From NCBI GenBank assembly GCA_951217055.1, contig OX578283.1, forward strand, positions 62,001 to 126,000: a DNA stretch of 64,000 nucleotides, in the 5' to 3' direction. This DNA comes from Gerris lacustris. Taxonomy: Eukaryota; Arthropoda; Insecta; Hemiptera; Gerridae. Below the pieces are notes generated by a model that had not been told where the DNA came from, searched no databases, and worked only from the letters and a program-made list of their open reading frames with translations. Shown here piece by piece: positions 1 through 12,600 of the stretch. Position 1 is the stretch's first letter; each line of letters opens with the position of its first letter. Made by a program: the position numbers and the translations under genes.

Positions 1-601
1 TTTTTGAGATTTCAACGGAATTATCCGTTTTAGGTGTTTTTAAGACCTCCTGAGTTGTTTTCAGCATGACGTATGTATGTGTGTTATCATCGTAGCGCCC
101 AAGGTATTTAACCTGGAGAGTTGAAACTTGGCAGAAAAATCAGTCCTAACCTGTAGTTGTGCCGTCCGGAAAATCAACTGTTTCCGCCATCATGAACCCA
201 GTTTGCTGTCAGCAAAAATTTAAAAAAATCGTAATAAATCGAAAATGGTCCTGATTGAGTTGAAATTTGGCTCGAATGTACCTCTCTGTATGACAAACAT
301 GCCCACTAAATTTAATTTTGATTTTGGCCGCCATTTTGAAGTTATAAATTTTTGAATTTTTAAACTTTGACGGTTAATAATACTGAAATTACATATAGGT
401 TTTTGACTTGTAGCATATCGTTGGAACCGGAAAAAATTAAGGAACAAACATTAAAAAAACCGATGAAATTTCCATTAATTAGTTTAAAAGTTATAAGCGA
501 ATATAATTATTAATTAGTGCGATAATTTTGATGACGTCAAAGTTTGTTTACATCTGTCAAAATACCGCCAAACTTCAAATAATTAAATAAAATATAGGTA
601 T
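1..601. repeat. Intronic low-complexity and dispersed-repeat DNA
   Basis: Because an internal exon begins at 1027, this stretch is probably intron. It holds two similar phrases around positions 110-140 and 245-265 (a 'gagttgaaatttggc' type motif) and a 'ggccgccatttt' phrase near 328. Both phrases recur in other repeats of this window. I see no coding sequence. Confidence 0.45.
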
Positions 602-795
602 TAAAAATAAGGTTGTTTTTTTGTCAAGCAATAAGGTTGTTTTTTTTGTCAAGCAATAAAGTTGTTTTTTTGTCAAGCAATAAGGTTGTTTTTTTGTCAA
701 GCAATAAGGTTGTTTTTTTGTCAAGCAATAAGGTTGTTTTTTTTGTCAAGCAATAAGGTTGTTTTTTTGTCAAGCAATAAGGTTGTTTTTTCTAA
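602..795. repeat. 24-bp tandem repeat, about 8 copies
   Basis: The unit reads roughly 'aataaggttgttttttt' plus 'gtcaagc', repeated with a 24-25 bp period. Copies differ mainly in T-run length, so the array looks young or homogenised. It directly adjoins the 5S-like repeat at 838-955 and may be its tail. Confidence 0.9.
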
Positions 796-837
796 GTAGG
801 TTGTAAAACTAAAGATAATAAATCAGTTAGTTAAGAA

Positions 838-955
838 CGGTCACCCATCCAAGTACTGACCACGTCCAATGCTGCTTCCTCCTGCTGTGAAGCAGCAGGG
901 GGGCCACTTTAGTGGCCTCTGAAGTGAGGAAAAGTTCCGAGGTACCCCGTACCCG
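838..955 (-). repeat. 5S rRNA-like repeat (SINE3-like or 5S-derived)
   Basis: Read on the minus strand, 877 down to 838 matches the 3' half of animal 5S rRNA: 'AAGCAGC', then 'GTCAGTACTTGGATGGGTGA'. This contains the internal-promoter box C region ('GGATGGGTGACC'). The 5' half of 5S is absent. It is replaced by two short perfect hairpins (881-899 with arms CCTGCTG/CAGCAGG, and 902-917 with arms GGCCACT/AGTGGCC). The 5S match rests on established knowledge of the rRNA. The idea of a 5S-derived SINE is inference; a 5S pseudogene fragment captured by another repeat is the alternative. Confidence 0.6.
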
Positions 956-1026
956 ATTTTTTTTATTTCTAAATTTCAGTGACATGGGATTTTAAAAGTG
1001 TGTGTTTTTGTTTAATTTGTTTGTAG

Positions 1027-1283
1027 ATATGAAATGCGGTGTAGTGGAGGATGCCCGAGGTTCTGCTTACGTAGAGATGGGTGGTACCAAGGTGATAGCA
1101 GCGGCTACTGGACCCGTCGAGATGCCTCAGAACCTCGAATCTGAAGAGAAAGGATTCCTCAACTGTCAAGTCAAATTCTCTCAGTTCTCTTGTAAATCCC
1201 GTGACGAGGAGGAGGAGCTCGGAACAGAGATTGAAACAGTGACAGACGGCATCAACCGAGCACTCGAACCAGCTGTCATCAAA
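1027..1283 (+). CDS. EXOSC6: Exosome complex component MTR3 (EXOSC6), internal exon
   Basis: This exon encodes the front part of the RNase PH-like fold of MTR3/EXOSC6, a subunit of the ring of the RNA exosome (3'-5' RNA processing and decay in nucleus and cytoplasm). In animals the ring serves as scaffold and RNA channel, not as nuclease. The key signature is 'DARGSAYVEMGGTKV', the RNase PH family strand that follows the N-terminal arm. It is followed by an acidic loop and ends in 'ALEPAVIK'. The acceptor AG is at 1025-1026 and the donor GTAA at 1284. The exon begins with two bases completing a codon and ends in phase 0, matching the next exon at 4570. The N-terminus of the protein (about 35-45 residues in relatives) must lie upstream of the window. 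The ATG at 1029 lies just inside the exon and is not taken as the start. Confidence 0.92.
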
Positions 1284-1740
1284 GTAACCCCCTTATAATA
1301 TTCATTTCTACTGTCTTGTTCTCTTTAGAATTCTTGTCATTGGTACAATTATAAAGCTTTAAAAAAAATTGGTCTGAGGCAACTTTCTCATATTCGAGTT
1401 TATAATTACTTAGCCCAGTGTTTTTCATTTATTAGTTTTTGAGTTTTCATAGTTACAATGAATTATTATTGAATTTTATCAAAGTTTATCATAAATTTGG
1501 ATGTTTTTTGACAAAAGGCATAGAAAATTAAACACTTTCCACAAGTTTTATATATTTAATAAATATAATGTATATATAAATATATGAGTGCGTGTAATTA
1601 TTTAATCAATTTTATTTTTTTAGTAACAGCTGAAATATAGTTTTAGGGTGTGGGGGACACACACAAAATTTGATGTTTTATGACAAATTGGCGTTAAAAA
1701 TTAAACACTTTCCTCAAGTGTTTTATATTTTTACTGGTCT

Positions 1741-1865
1741 TATATTACTTTGCTTTGTAAGTTTCATCGCACATTTCCGTTTCCCCAATTTTGAACCACT
1801 TCCCGTGATTCAATCTTCCCCAAATTTTGCACATAAATACAACTAAGGTGAAGAATACAGAAACC

Positions 1866-1897
<32 letters not shown>

Positions 1898-3060
1898 GTC
1901 AAATTTATTTGCTTTTTAAGTTTCATCACACACCTATTACCCCAATTTTGAACCACTTACCGTCATTCTATCTTCCCCAAATTTTGCACATAGATACAAC
2001 TAAGGTGAAGAATACAGAAACCAAAAAAAATAAAAACAAAAACAAAATGGCGTCAAATTTATTTGCTTTTTAAGTTTGATCGCACACCTATTACCCCAAT
2101 TTTGAACCACTTACCGTCATTCTATCTTCCCCAAATTTTGCACATAGATACAACTAAGGTGAAGAATACAGAAAACCAAAAAAAATATTAACAATAAACA
2201 GGTCAAGTGTGTGCTGGTCAGCACACAGCGAGGGTCCGTAGGCCACACTATATAGTGTTTAACTGTAAAGTGTATAAACAGTGTTTTTTAAAAATGCTAA
2301 AATGCTTACTTTGAACCATTCTAAGGGTCTGATATTCTCAAAACACACTCTGATAAAGTATTTTTTTGCCACTGAACCGGACTACAACCATATAAATACA
2401 TCGAAAAGACCATAATAATAAAAAAACGTATTTTGTCAATAAAAAATAAAATAATATTTTTTTCGAAATTTCCAAAAAGTGGTATCTTTACTTTTGGTCG
2501 AAGAATGTTCAGGAATTTTTTCAGATTTTGTGCACTTCACATAAGCGAGATAGAAGGGGGGGACACGTTTCACACCCACTTCAAACTTGCCTACGCTCGC
2601 CCTGTCAAAGTTATATTCAAAGAATTATATATTTTTGTAATCAGCTCGACGTACCCTTTCATATGATACCCCTCACGGTGTCGAAAAAAAATAAAAAAAT
2701 TTTAACCCTTAAGTTTTTTTACCCTAATTTTTTTGAAAAATATTTTTTTTAAGTCGCTATATTTTTAAAATATGTGGGCAGGTACAAGACACATACATAC
2801 CAAATTTCAAAGTGATCGGACGAAAGGTGTAGCCGTGAGAGCACGCGAGAGGACGGACGGACAGACACACACAGGAAAATATAAGGGTCCTTGGTTTTGC
2901 CTACGGACCCTAAATCAAAATGGCGTCAAATTTATTTGCTTTTTAAGTTTGATCGCACACCTATTACCCCAATTTTGTACCACTTACCGTCATTCTATCT
3001 TCCCCAAATTTTGCGCATAGATACAACTAAGATAAAGAATACAGAAACCAAAAAAAAAAA
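1741..3060. repeat. ~150-bp tandem repeat, four copies, interrupted
   Basis: Copies begin near 1750, 1893, 2046 and 2919. Each carries 'tttgctttttaagttt', then 'ccccaattttgaaccactt' and 'ttccccaaattttgcacata', and ends in an A-rich run after 'gaatacagaaacc'. The first copy is the most diverged. A ~720-bp element sits between the third and fourth copies. The A-rich ends vary greatly in length, as expected of slippage. Confidence 0.85.
2197..2916 (+). mobile_element. Hairpin-ended dispersed element, copy 1
   Basis: The left end carries a hairpin (GTGTGCT / AGCACAC, 2208-2226) and then GGGTCCGTAGGC (2232-2243). The right end carries the exact inverse, GCCTACGGACCC (2899-2910). The body contains the phrase 'ccaaatttcaaagtgatcgg' followed by 'gacggacggacagacacac'. 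Other copies lie at 46553-49256 (minus, interrupted) and 52686-52857 (plus, 5'-truncated). No transposase is seen, so it is non-autonomous; its superfamily is not clear to me. Translated peptides from this region are not genes. Confidence 0.75.
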
Positions 3061-3318
3061 AAAAAAAAAAAAAAAGTTAAAAATAAGACCAGTTTTGAAA
3101 AATGGCATTTTTATATGAATTATTGTAATCTACTCTTCAATACCTTATTTGATACCCCACTCAATTTTTTTTTTTTTTTTTGCGTGACGTGAATTTTTCA
3201 CTATTTTGTATTTGAATAGCTGATCATTTTGAGTTGGCTATATTTTCCCTGTGTGTGCCTTCAACGAGCTTTAATACTGTAAAGTTTCATGTTTTTATCT
3301 CTTTTGATTCAAAAGTTG

Positions 3319-3455
3319 GAACCGTTCAGAGTGACAAACATACGCATAAACAAAACTATAAAAACAATTTTTTTCCAACAAAACCGAGAACCGTACAGAG
3401 TGACAAACAGACGCATAAACAAATCTATAAAATTTCTTTTTTTCCAACAAAACCC
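3319..3455. repeat. ~70-bp tandem duplication
   Basis: Two adjacent copies of a unit containing 'cagagtgacaaacanacg', 'cataaacaaa' and 'ttccaacaaaacc'. Reading frames across it are by-products of the duplication. Confidence 0.75.
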
Positions 3456-4569
3456 TATAAATTAGAATAATAAAAATAACAAAACACAAACAATTCATTA
3501 AATTTATTTCCATACTAACATAACAATATTCATTCAATCAAAAACTATTTTTGACAACTGTCAGAAGGAAGTACTTGTTTACTTACATCCACTGCAGCTC
3601 ACTGCCTAGCTCACTAGGCTAAATATGGAATGGAAGAATACAAAATATTTAAGTAGGTGGAGGGTTTTAAACATTTGTATTTTAACTCAGTTTTTCATTC
3701 TGGACAACTTTTTTGAATAGTAATTTGTCGTATCTAAAGAATCAACTAAATAAAAGTGTATTTAAAATCTCCTTAAAGAAAAAGTACTTTACTATTGAGA
3801 AAAAATAACTTTCTCGTAAATTTCCAAGACATACTTGATTTTTCAAAACTAAAATTACGACATAAATTAGTTTCCATTCAAGCATGGCTGAACCTATGAT
3901 GAAATTAAAATTAAAATAATTTTAGTATTTTTTCACCTATTCATGTGTCAATCCGGGAACATACCGTATGTTTACTTTGACTAATTAAACTCAAGTGGAG
4001 ACAAATTAAGAAATCTTTGGGTTGAATATGGGCCGAGTGAGAGACTCAAATTAATAGAAACCTATCTGAGCAGATCTATGAGCCAGTAAAGACTGGTAGG
4101 ACTGGCTCAATTTTATTAGAAAAAGACATTACTTACCAGCTGGACATTAGAGATCTTAATAAAGACTTTTCTTAAAATAAAGGCAAGGAAGGTGCTAAAC
4201 AGCCTACTACTAACAACCTAAAGCACCATTAGAGTTATAAGAGATATTAAACATGAAATAAAATATAACAGTCCTTATTTAGTTTTTTAATGTTTGATGT
4301 GTTTTATGTTAAATAAATGTACTTTTGTATCAATCCATTAATGTCTTTTAGCCTAGATGACAGAGGGAGAAGGTGTTGCTAGTAAAATGGAGGGGAGGGG
4401 ATTTTTTTTTTAATTCTCGCCTAGGGTGGCAAAACATTAGAAATGGCGCTGTTCAAAACATAAAAAATAATGTAAACTTTAAACTAGAACTGCTAAGGGC
4501 AGCCACACTCATCTTAATATTTTATTTTATCTTATACATGTATTAATTTTGTTGGAATTGGTTGTTTAG

Positions 4570-4845
4570 GAGGAGCTGGGTAATGTTCAGCTGAATCTTG
4601 TAGTTACGGTGATAGAGTCTGACGGCAACATTACGTCGGCTTGTGTAATAGCATCCAGTCTTGCTGTAGCTAACGGTCGTATCCCGATGAACGACCTTGT
4701 AGCCTCAGCGACTATAGCAGTCCTTCCTTCTAAGTGTATACTCCTCGACCCTACACTGTCTGAGGAGGAGTATGCTCTGGCTAAGCACAAAACCTCAAAC
4801 TCTCATGGACTTTTAAACCTCTCTTACATGGGTTCCTCCGATCAG
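4570..4845 (+). CDS. EXOSC6: Exosome complex component MTR3 (EXOSC6), internal exon
   Basis: This 276-nt exon (92 codons, phase 0 at both ends) carries the middle and back half of the RNase PH-like domain. After 'EELGNVQLNLVVTVIESDG' comes 'ITSACVIASSLAVANGRIPM', the helix that RNase PH proteins share, then 'LVASATIAV'. The segment 'LLDPTLSEEE' corresponds to the MTR3 family's 'LLDPT..EEE', which favours MTR3 over RRP41/RRP46. It closes with 'GLLNLSYMGSSDQ'. The acceptor AG is at 4568-4569 and the donor GTAACA at 4846. The frame joins in phase to both neighbouring exons. No frameshift or internal stop is present. Confidence 0.93.
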
Positions 4846-5037
4846 GTAACAATATCAATCTCAAACAATTTGAGAAATGGTCATGCGATTTTAATACTTA
4901 CATTGATATCCGTGAAATAAAGTTTCCTTGGGAAGCTACATCAAATATATGCTCTCTTCTATAGTCTATATGGCTCCTATATTTTCACTTCCTCTCTTTT
5001 CCATAGCTCCACATGTATTTCCACTTCACAGTTACTA

Positions 5038-6248
5038 TAGGGTAGGTGGGGGGCAAAGGTCCACACCTTGTGGTTTAGGGCTAATTTTGAGCATCTGCTT
5101 CCTTTTAATAATTTCCAAATGACCTGTGAATTTTGGCCTACAATCCATCTAACAATCCCGCATCTCTCATTGCTCCAAAAATTTCTCAACATTTTTGGGC
5201 CACCATTTTACCAAAATTATGATTTGTGGACCTTAACCCCATTTGGTATTAATTAATTAATAATTCAAGAAAGTGAAATAATTCATAAAAAGACATGTAT
5301 ATTGAACGATAAAGAAAACATATTGGATACAATATAAAGTACAGAATTAAATACCTCCCCCTTTTAATTAATGCTTTAGCTTGATCCAGGATCTGCTGGG
5401 TTAAAGGGCTCAAACAATCTCTCTTTCTCTTGTACACTCTGAAAATTAAATACTAGTTCTTTTATCAAAAGTAACTAAAATAAATTAATCTTTAGATTAA
5501 ACATTTTAAATAGGAAAGGAGTCCACATTAGGACGTTTGCCCCGTTCAGTGCGGGGATCTTTCCCCATTCAGTGTGTTTTATCCTAAAATAATAGTAGTA
5601 ATAATAACGAATAAGTCTTTATATAAACTGATCTATTAATACAAAACTTCACATAATAAATCTCAAACATATCTGATTTACAAAGGTAAACAATATCATA
5701 ATAATAACAGTTAGCAGGTTGTCATGTTAACAGATATTAAACAAATAAACTATTAAATAAAATAAATAATAATACAACTAACTTTTAAGGCGGAAATACA
5801 CATGCTAGTAAAAAAGCATGCCAGTGGCGAGTTACTAGCACGTCAGTAGCTGGTAGCATGTGTATTTCCGCCTTTAACACAGTGCGCGGATCTTTGCCCC
5901 ATTTTATCAAATTATAAAAATATTGTAACCTATCGAAGGTAACATATGAAGGTAAAACAAGTGTCTATTTCTACCCTACTTTAGCACCATTTTGGTGCAA
6001 ATTTATCAAAAATATGAATATAGATTTATAATAATTAATAATAAATTTCCAAAAGTGAATAAAAGTTATATTGAAACATAAAAAAAAAAACTTACCTCAT
6101 GTTTCTTGGAAATCAAGATTACCTTACAGGAGCAAAGCCTCAATGTATGGAATGAGTGATGCCAGTCCTACTTCACAAATTAGTTTCCCTCCCATTTTTA
6201 AAACAGTGCGGACATACCCCATACGGACCTTTGCCCCCACCTACCCTA
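5038..6248. mobile_element. Non-autonomous TIR DNA element, TA-flanked
   Basis: The left end (5038) and the inverted right end (6248) share TAGGGTAGGTGGGG followed by GCAAAGGTCC; they differ by one G. TA sits at both junctions, consistent with a TA target duplication of the Tc1/mariner type. Inside are further 'cagtgcggggatctttgcccc'-like phrases (near 5535, 5880 and 6207) but no transposase. A smaller MITE is nested at 5786-5878. Confidence 0.7.
5786..5878. mobile_element. Short MITE, TTAA-flanked, nested
   Basis: Near-perfect inverted ends, GGCGGAAATACACATGCTA at 5790 and its inverse ending at 5873, with TTAA outside each end. This is what a piggyBac-type MITE would look like. The total length is about 90 bp and there is no coding capacity. 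Confidence 0.75.
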
Positions 6249-6779
6249 CATTTTTGATTTTGATTGGTAAATCTTAATTAAGAAATATGTATATGTAATA
6301 ACACGTTTATATTGTATGATTAAAATAAATATTATGTTACCAAAAAACAACACCAAAAAAGCGTTACCAAAAACTACACCAAAAAGCGTTACATAAAAAT
6401 GTCTCACTGTCTTGCAGACTCGTATGCAAGAAGTTTTTTGTAAAAAGTCACCAGAAATTTTAAAATTATGTCCGCTCAAACAAAATTGTGGTCATAGCAA
6501 AATTGCACAAAATTTAGTATTTATGTTGAATTCTAATTACCCACTATATATCTTAATAATATTTTTTAGAAACTAATTTCCAATGGTCTAATGGGTAGGT
6601 TGTTTATAAAAACTTATTAATTCTTCATTTTTAAAAAACAATTCCTGCTATATTTCAATCCCTTGGGTCATTATCAAGCTACAAACATAAAAATTATATA
6701 TTAGTTAACTTATATGTTGAACAACAATTTAACAACCTATAAAAGCAAACGTATAACAATTTTAACAATATTTATATGG
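6249..6779. other. AT-rich intronic DNA, nothing recognised
   Basis: No motif, repeat pair or reading frame that I can support; a small 'accaaaaagcgtta' duplication lies near 6352-6392. Confidence 0.5.
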
Positions 6780-7610
6780 TTATTATATTTATATGGAACA
6801 ACTTATATGGTATTTAGTACATTAAAGTAGTAAAGTGTATTTGAAAGGATAACCTTAAATTTATTACCATACCGGGTACATGAAGGGTACAAAGTTATGT
6901 ACCTCTGTTTAAGAAAAGGTGAAAATAGTAGCTGGCCGGCTGGGTATGGTATCGTTAGAAAGCCCTTAAAACGTACTTTAAAAATATACAAATGTTTATC
7001 GAAAAAAGTCACGTTTCAGAGCCTTTAGAACGATAAATAGTTTTTCGGGCTCTCAAAAAGTGCGAGGTGAGTCCACTGTTGACCTTTTTGCTCCTAAGAT
7101 TATTGTGCGACAAGATTGTCCTTTTAGAACCTAATACAGTATAATATTGTACAACACAATATGGACATTTAATTTAAGTACCTTTAGTACTTTTGGTACA
7201 AAAGGTACTTAAAGTCTGGGTACTGTGCAGACTAAATTTTTAATTTAATGTGTTTTGTAAGGGTATCTTTATGTAGGTATTTAGTTGACCTACTGAGGCC
7301 TTATAATTCGGTTGTACTGAAAAAAAATTATTTCTGTACATAAAAGGGTACTTTTGGTATCGGTTTGTTGAAATACGCAAAAATACTCTACTTTAAATTT
7401 GTTTTACTGTACCGTTTTTCTTTTCATAGGATCGGGCTGAAACTCATATGGTACTTACTACTTTATAGTAGTAAAGTGAGTGTGAAAGAAGAACCTTAAA
7501 TTTATTACTGTACCCTGTCCATGAGGGGTACATAGTTTAGTACTTCTGTTTTAGAAATGGTATAAATAGTAGCTGACCGGCTGATCGTTGGAAAGCTCTT
7601 TTAAGAGTAA
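6780..7610. repeat. Pair of diverged ~170-bp direct repeats
   Basis: Segments at about 6803-6970 and 7446-7605 share 'aaccttaaatttattac', 'gtacatgaagggtaca'-like and 'aatagtagctg.ccggctg' phrases in the same order and orientation. They differ clearly in many positions, so the duplication is old. Confidence 0.65.
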
Positions 7611-7854
7611 TCTAATGTTGTGTAAAAAAATTTTCTACTTTTTTAAGTTTCAGGTCTTTTTTGTTGAAATAACATTTTTTTCTGTTAAATTTTTGTATTT
7701 TTTTTAACCTAAGCTCAAAACCCGATTTGTTATTTTAAGGAGCGTAGTCTACTGTTCACAGAAATACTAGTGTTTGGATTGCTAATTAGGAAATTCTTAG
7801 TTTTATCTGCATCTTTCATAATTTGATTTTCTATACTACCTAGTTTAACTTCCT

Positions 7855-8760
7855 TTTTAGGGTTTCGAGGTCGTCCTAGAAACCCTTATGCTTTTGGTAG
7901 TTCGTCCGTCCGTCGCATCTTGGAGTATATCTCCCGACCTACTGAAGCTATAGACTTGAAATTTGGTATACAAGTTAAACTTTTTTGCCCAAAAACAGAA
8001 AAACTATTGCGGACTTAAACACTCCAAATTTATGCGATCTGCGATCAATTGCGAATAGATCGCAATATTTTATATTTTTTTTAATTTTCAAGTTGGTATC
8101 ATTTCAAAGGTATTGAAATGTAGATTACAAATATATATCGCGTTTCCAAAATGGCGGCCATTTTACCCCCCAAAAAATTAAGACAAACACAAAATGTACC
8201 CCCCCTGCACTACCCCATTAGGATAGGTCCTAAAAAAGGGCAAAAACACACAAATATATATCTCTGTGGTCCAATGAAATTTCCGGGAGTTAGTCTAAAA
8301 AAAAGTAAAATTTTGGGGACCGTCACTCGGGAGGCCCAAAATTTTTGTCATTTGAAAATTTGAAGTTGGGTATCATTTTAAAGGTATTGAAATTTCGTTC
8401 ACAAAAATATATCGTGTTTCCAAAATGGCAGCTATTTTACCCCCCAAAAAATTAAAACAAAACGCAAAAAAAAGGCCCCCCCCCCCCCCCCCCCGCTACC
8501 CCATTAGGACAGGAGCTAAAAATAAGGCAAAAATACAAAAATATGCATCTCTGTGGTCCAAAGATATTTCCGGGAGTTGATATAAAGAAGTCAAATTTTA
8601 AAATTTTTAGGGGGCCGTAACTCTGGAGCCCCAAAATTTTTGTCATTTGAAAATTCGAAGTTTGGTATAATGTTAAAGGTATTGAAATTTGGTTAACAAA
8701 AATATATCGTTTTTCAAAATGGCGGCCATTTTACCCCTAAAATAACTAAATTAGTGCATA
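7855..8760. repeat. Hairpin-started tandem repeat family, ~270-bp unit
   Basis: It starts with a hairpin (GGGTTTC / GAAACCC, 7859-7886) and 'cgtccgtccgtcgc'. About two and a half copies of a unit follow, with 'aaaatggcggccattttacc', a poly-C tract, 'ctaccccattaggat', 'tctctgtggtcca' and 'tttccgggagtt'. A diverged copy lies on the minus strand at 43960-44280. Confidence 0.75.
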
Positions 8761-9156
8761 CTACCGAAGATAGTAATGGATAATATGCACTGCTCGTTTC
8801 TTAAAAGTGAATTTTTATACATATTTTTGATGAATGTTTTGATGAAGGATAATTTAGGTGTAAGAAAAGCGACATATTACATATTTTTGTTGAAAAAAAT
8901 AATAATAATGTACTTATGAATTCTTATGACCGAAGAAACCCTTTTAGTAACTTGCTGGTAAGTACTTGACGGGATTTTTTTATAACTGTCTTGAAAATTC
9001 ATAATGTTTTTTATCAGGTGGCTGCGAAGTGCGTTAACATGGTTTTCACTCGTTTTTAACGTTGATAAAATAGATTCTAATTATAAAATATCCTTATTAT
9101 AATTATTAATTCTCAAATTAAAATTATGTCCCAAGCTTAAAAAGTTAATTATATTA
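8761..9156. other. AT-rich intronic DNA, nothing recognised
   Basis: No supported feature. It continues on the other side of the Tigger-like insertion at 16438, so it is the pre-insertion sequence. Confidence 0.45.
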
Positions 9157-9658
9157 CATTAGAGCGTCGATTATCTGAACGTCAGTTATCCGAACATTCA
9201 ATTATCGGAACTAGCTTCAGGAAAAAAAAATCAAAAGCCAACACTAAATTAATTCTTAGAAAGAGCGGTGTTAGCTGTATAAAGGGACACCAGATTTCGA
9301 TGAATTCAATTTGACGGGACAGACATTAACATTTGTCTACTAAGAACTAACTTTAGTTTAACTATATAATTTCTAGAATCATTTGCAGCAATTTTCCACT
9401 TAATACCTTTCCATTCTGTTGGTCAGTTATGTCACAATGCTCTGGAGTAGTAATCTAGCTGCCGTAGTGACAACATCGTTAGTTTAGTTTAGTTAGCTAT
9501 ATAGAGTAGAAATGTAGTATAAAATAGGTTAGCTTACATCAGCAATATAGTTCTTTTTGCTATGTCTTTCTTTCTTTTCATTTATAATTTTACCTTTATT
9601 TTCTTTCAAATCTCAAATTTTAATAGTTTTTTTTAAAAAAATACAAGAAAAATGACAA

Positions 9659-12600
9659 ATGTTTCCATTGAGAAGAGATAATGATGGTTTAATCCCTGAG
9701 TATGAGGAAGAGGAGATACCAAACTTCAATCCAACGGAAGTATTAACGGAAAATAATGACGAGGAAGAAGAGAAGAGTAACGCGCTGTTGGCTGGAGTGG
9801 ATATGCAGAATCAATCTAAGGTATTTAACAACCCTACTTTACCTTTTATCGGAAATGTAATAGTATCGAGAAATTCAGGCCAAAAGCAACAAGCCGTAGT
9901 GACGGAAATATTACCGACAAATAATGACCCCATTCAACAAAATAATAATATTATTGTTAACGTTGAATGGGTAGAGAATGACGGTTGTATTAAAGGTAAA
10001 ACTGTCGATGTTAGCAAAATTTCTTTCTCTAACACCGAACCTATTAATACAACTATAGAAACAATTAACGGACAAGTCGATAATATATCTAAGCTAAACG
10101 GTGAACCAGACTCGAATTCTCAGCCGAGTACTAGTTGCTTTGCACTAAATACAACATCTAAACTCTGCACTGGTGCAAATAATAGTACAAATAAGTTTAC
10201 AGAAAATAGAAAAGTTTGTTCTTTATGCAGTTTGTCATTTAAAAATAAAAGAGGATTGAACACACATATTGCTAAAAAACATCCAATAGAAGCCAACTTA
10301 TTAAAACTTAACAGCTTACTTGTAAATAAAGAAAGGATTGACAACAAATCAGATAAAAATGATCAAATCGATGTCTGGGCAGATAAGTTTAAAGAATTTC
10401 TTTCACTAGATTCCGATAATTTTAAACGTAATGAAATTGACAAAACTGTTAATGACTTTCTAAAATTCCTTAGACAGGCTAACAATGATTTACCAGGTCC
10501 GAAACATCCTGCCGCTCGTTACTACAAGATGCGTAAGAAGAATAAAGGTAACAAAAGTACGAAGGGATCTAGTAAATCATCTAATCCACAACGAGCCAAT
10601 AAAGCCTCTAGAGAAAAACGCAAACAACAGTATCAATATGAAGTGGCACAATATAACTATTACAACAGGAGAAAGAAAGTAGTTAACAATGTTATGAACT
10701 CAGATCAGCCTAAACAATGTCCTGTAGATATCGGTAGAGTAGAAGATCACTATAAATCAGTCTTCGAAGAGCACAAACAATATTAATGAAAGAGAGTACT
10801 ATCAGAACAAGGTTACGAATCCAAATATAATATCAGTAGAAATGAGTGACATTCATAGGGCTGTTAAGTCAACATCACTTGATACATCTCCTGGTCCCGA
10901 CGGTGTTTTGATTAGAACTATTAAGACCTTAAATATTTATCATATTATTAAGACCATTATTGACTTAATCTTGAAATTCTCATACGTTCCTGAACCTCTC
11001 AGGAGAGGACGTACTGTTCTAATTTATAAAGGAAAAGGAGATGTAAACAAAATGTCATCTTGGAGACCTATTACTATGTATTCAATACTCAGACGAATAA
11101 TTGAGAAGGTTTTAGACGCAGAATTAAGAAGACAAGTATCCTTCCATCCAAGTCAAAGGGGTTTTATAAAGGGTCTTCCAAGATGCCATGTGAATGCCAG
11201 GCTTATGAATGCTGTCCTTCAAGATGCTAAGAAGAAAAAGAAGACGGCTGTAGTTGTTTTCCTTGACGTCACCGGAGCCTTCGATAATGTTGGCCACAGT
11301 CATGTAATAAAAACCCTTAAATCTAATGGCCTTTCTTCGGACTTAATAAATAGCATAGAAGCTTTACTATGCAACAATACCATCAAAGTTTCTTTAGGTC
11401 TGAATGAAACAGCTCCTATATCTGTTTGCAGAGGAGTACCTCAGGGTGGACCAATATCGAGTACTCTTTTTAACATTGCCATTGACCATCTTTTCAAAGA
11501 ATTCTGTGACCCGCACCAATAGTTTAGGATATGAACTCACTGAAGGTAAAGATCGCATAGTGTTAACAGGGTTCACCGACGATCAGGCTATAACGGCGTG
11601 TGATATGGAAGCTGCTGAAAGGTTAATTGACGGTATACAGAGAAGGTTAAGTGAAATTGGACTGAGCGTTAACCCACAGAAAAGTACTGCTTTTATTGTT
11701 ATAGACGGGATACTTGATGAACGTGTATATTAAGACTAGAGTATGGAAGTGAAATCGAGTCAGTAAGTGAGGGTGAAACAATCAAGTACCTCGGTTGCAC
11801 CTTCTCGGGAGAGCTAGTTTGTAATGAGGACTCAATTCGCAAGCTTCATGAAAATCTTAATAAATTAACAACGTCGGATTTATTGAAACCTGACCAGAAG
11901 CTAAATATACTAAACCAGTACATCTTTCCTGCATTGACATACCCATTACAAACTGCACCTCTCACTAAATTACCACAACCACTGTTAGAAGGAATCGATG
12001 TCATCATAAGGAGAAGCACGAAAGCAATAGTAGGACTCCCAGCTAGCACCACATCTGCAATGCTATACTCGCCTCGCCGTTTTCGGGGGCTTGGTATCTT
12101 AAGATGCACCTGGGAAGCTCCTTTACAACATCTTAGTATTACTCAGAAGTTAAGCACAGTTCAAGATACCTTATTTCAAGATACCTTCAACTTTGAGGAG
12201 GAAGTTACGGAGTGTTTGAAAAGATTAAGCCTACAGAATGAATCTCATGAAAACATCAATGTCAAAAAGCTTCGCCAAAACCTGCGTGAGAAAAGTTTTG
12301 ATGAGTGGACAAAATGTAAGTGGCAGGGTGTTGGTGTCAAGCATTTTAAGGAATATCCAAATTGTAACAAATACATTTGGGACCGGAAAGTACTAACGGG
12401 ATCCGAATGGACCAACTCAATAAAACTTAACGTTAATTACGCCCCTTTAAGAGCTGTACCTGGCAATCAGTCAACAGGAGTTGTCGCAAATGTGGCAGAG
12501 AGAATGAAACTCCAGCACATGTGCTTGGAAAATGCCCACATAACATGTTTCTTGTGACTAGACGCCACCATAACGTTAAGCGCAAGATCTCGGAAGTCCT

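Larger units (their letters stand above)
1284..4569 (+). other. EXOSC6 intron between the 1027 and 4570 exons
   Basis: GT at 1284-1285 and AG at 4568-4569 give a 3.3-kb phase-0 intron. It contains the ~150-bp tandem array (1741-3060), one hairpin-ended dispersed element (2197-2916) and a short tandem duplication (3319-3455). From about 3540 to 4560 I see only AT-rich DNA with no recognisable gene. Confidence 0.85.

Noticed and set aside
1002..1298. ATG-started 98-codon frame as a complete small gene
   Set aside because: The conserved part begins at the splice acceptor (1025-1026) and ends at a donor at 1284; upstream residues are intron translation.
2210..2250. Helitron 3' hairpin with CTRR end
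   Set aside because: The hairpin is perfect but no CTRR terminus lies at the expected distance, and GGGTCCGTAGGC inverted ends are present instead.
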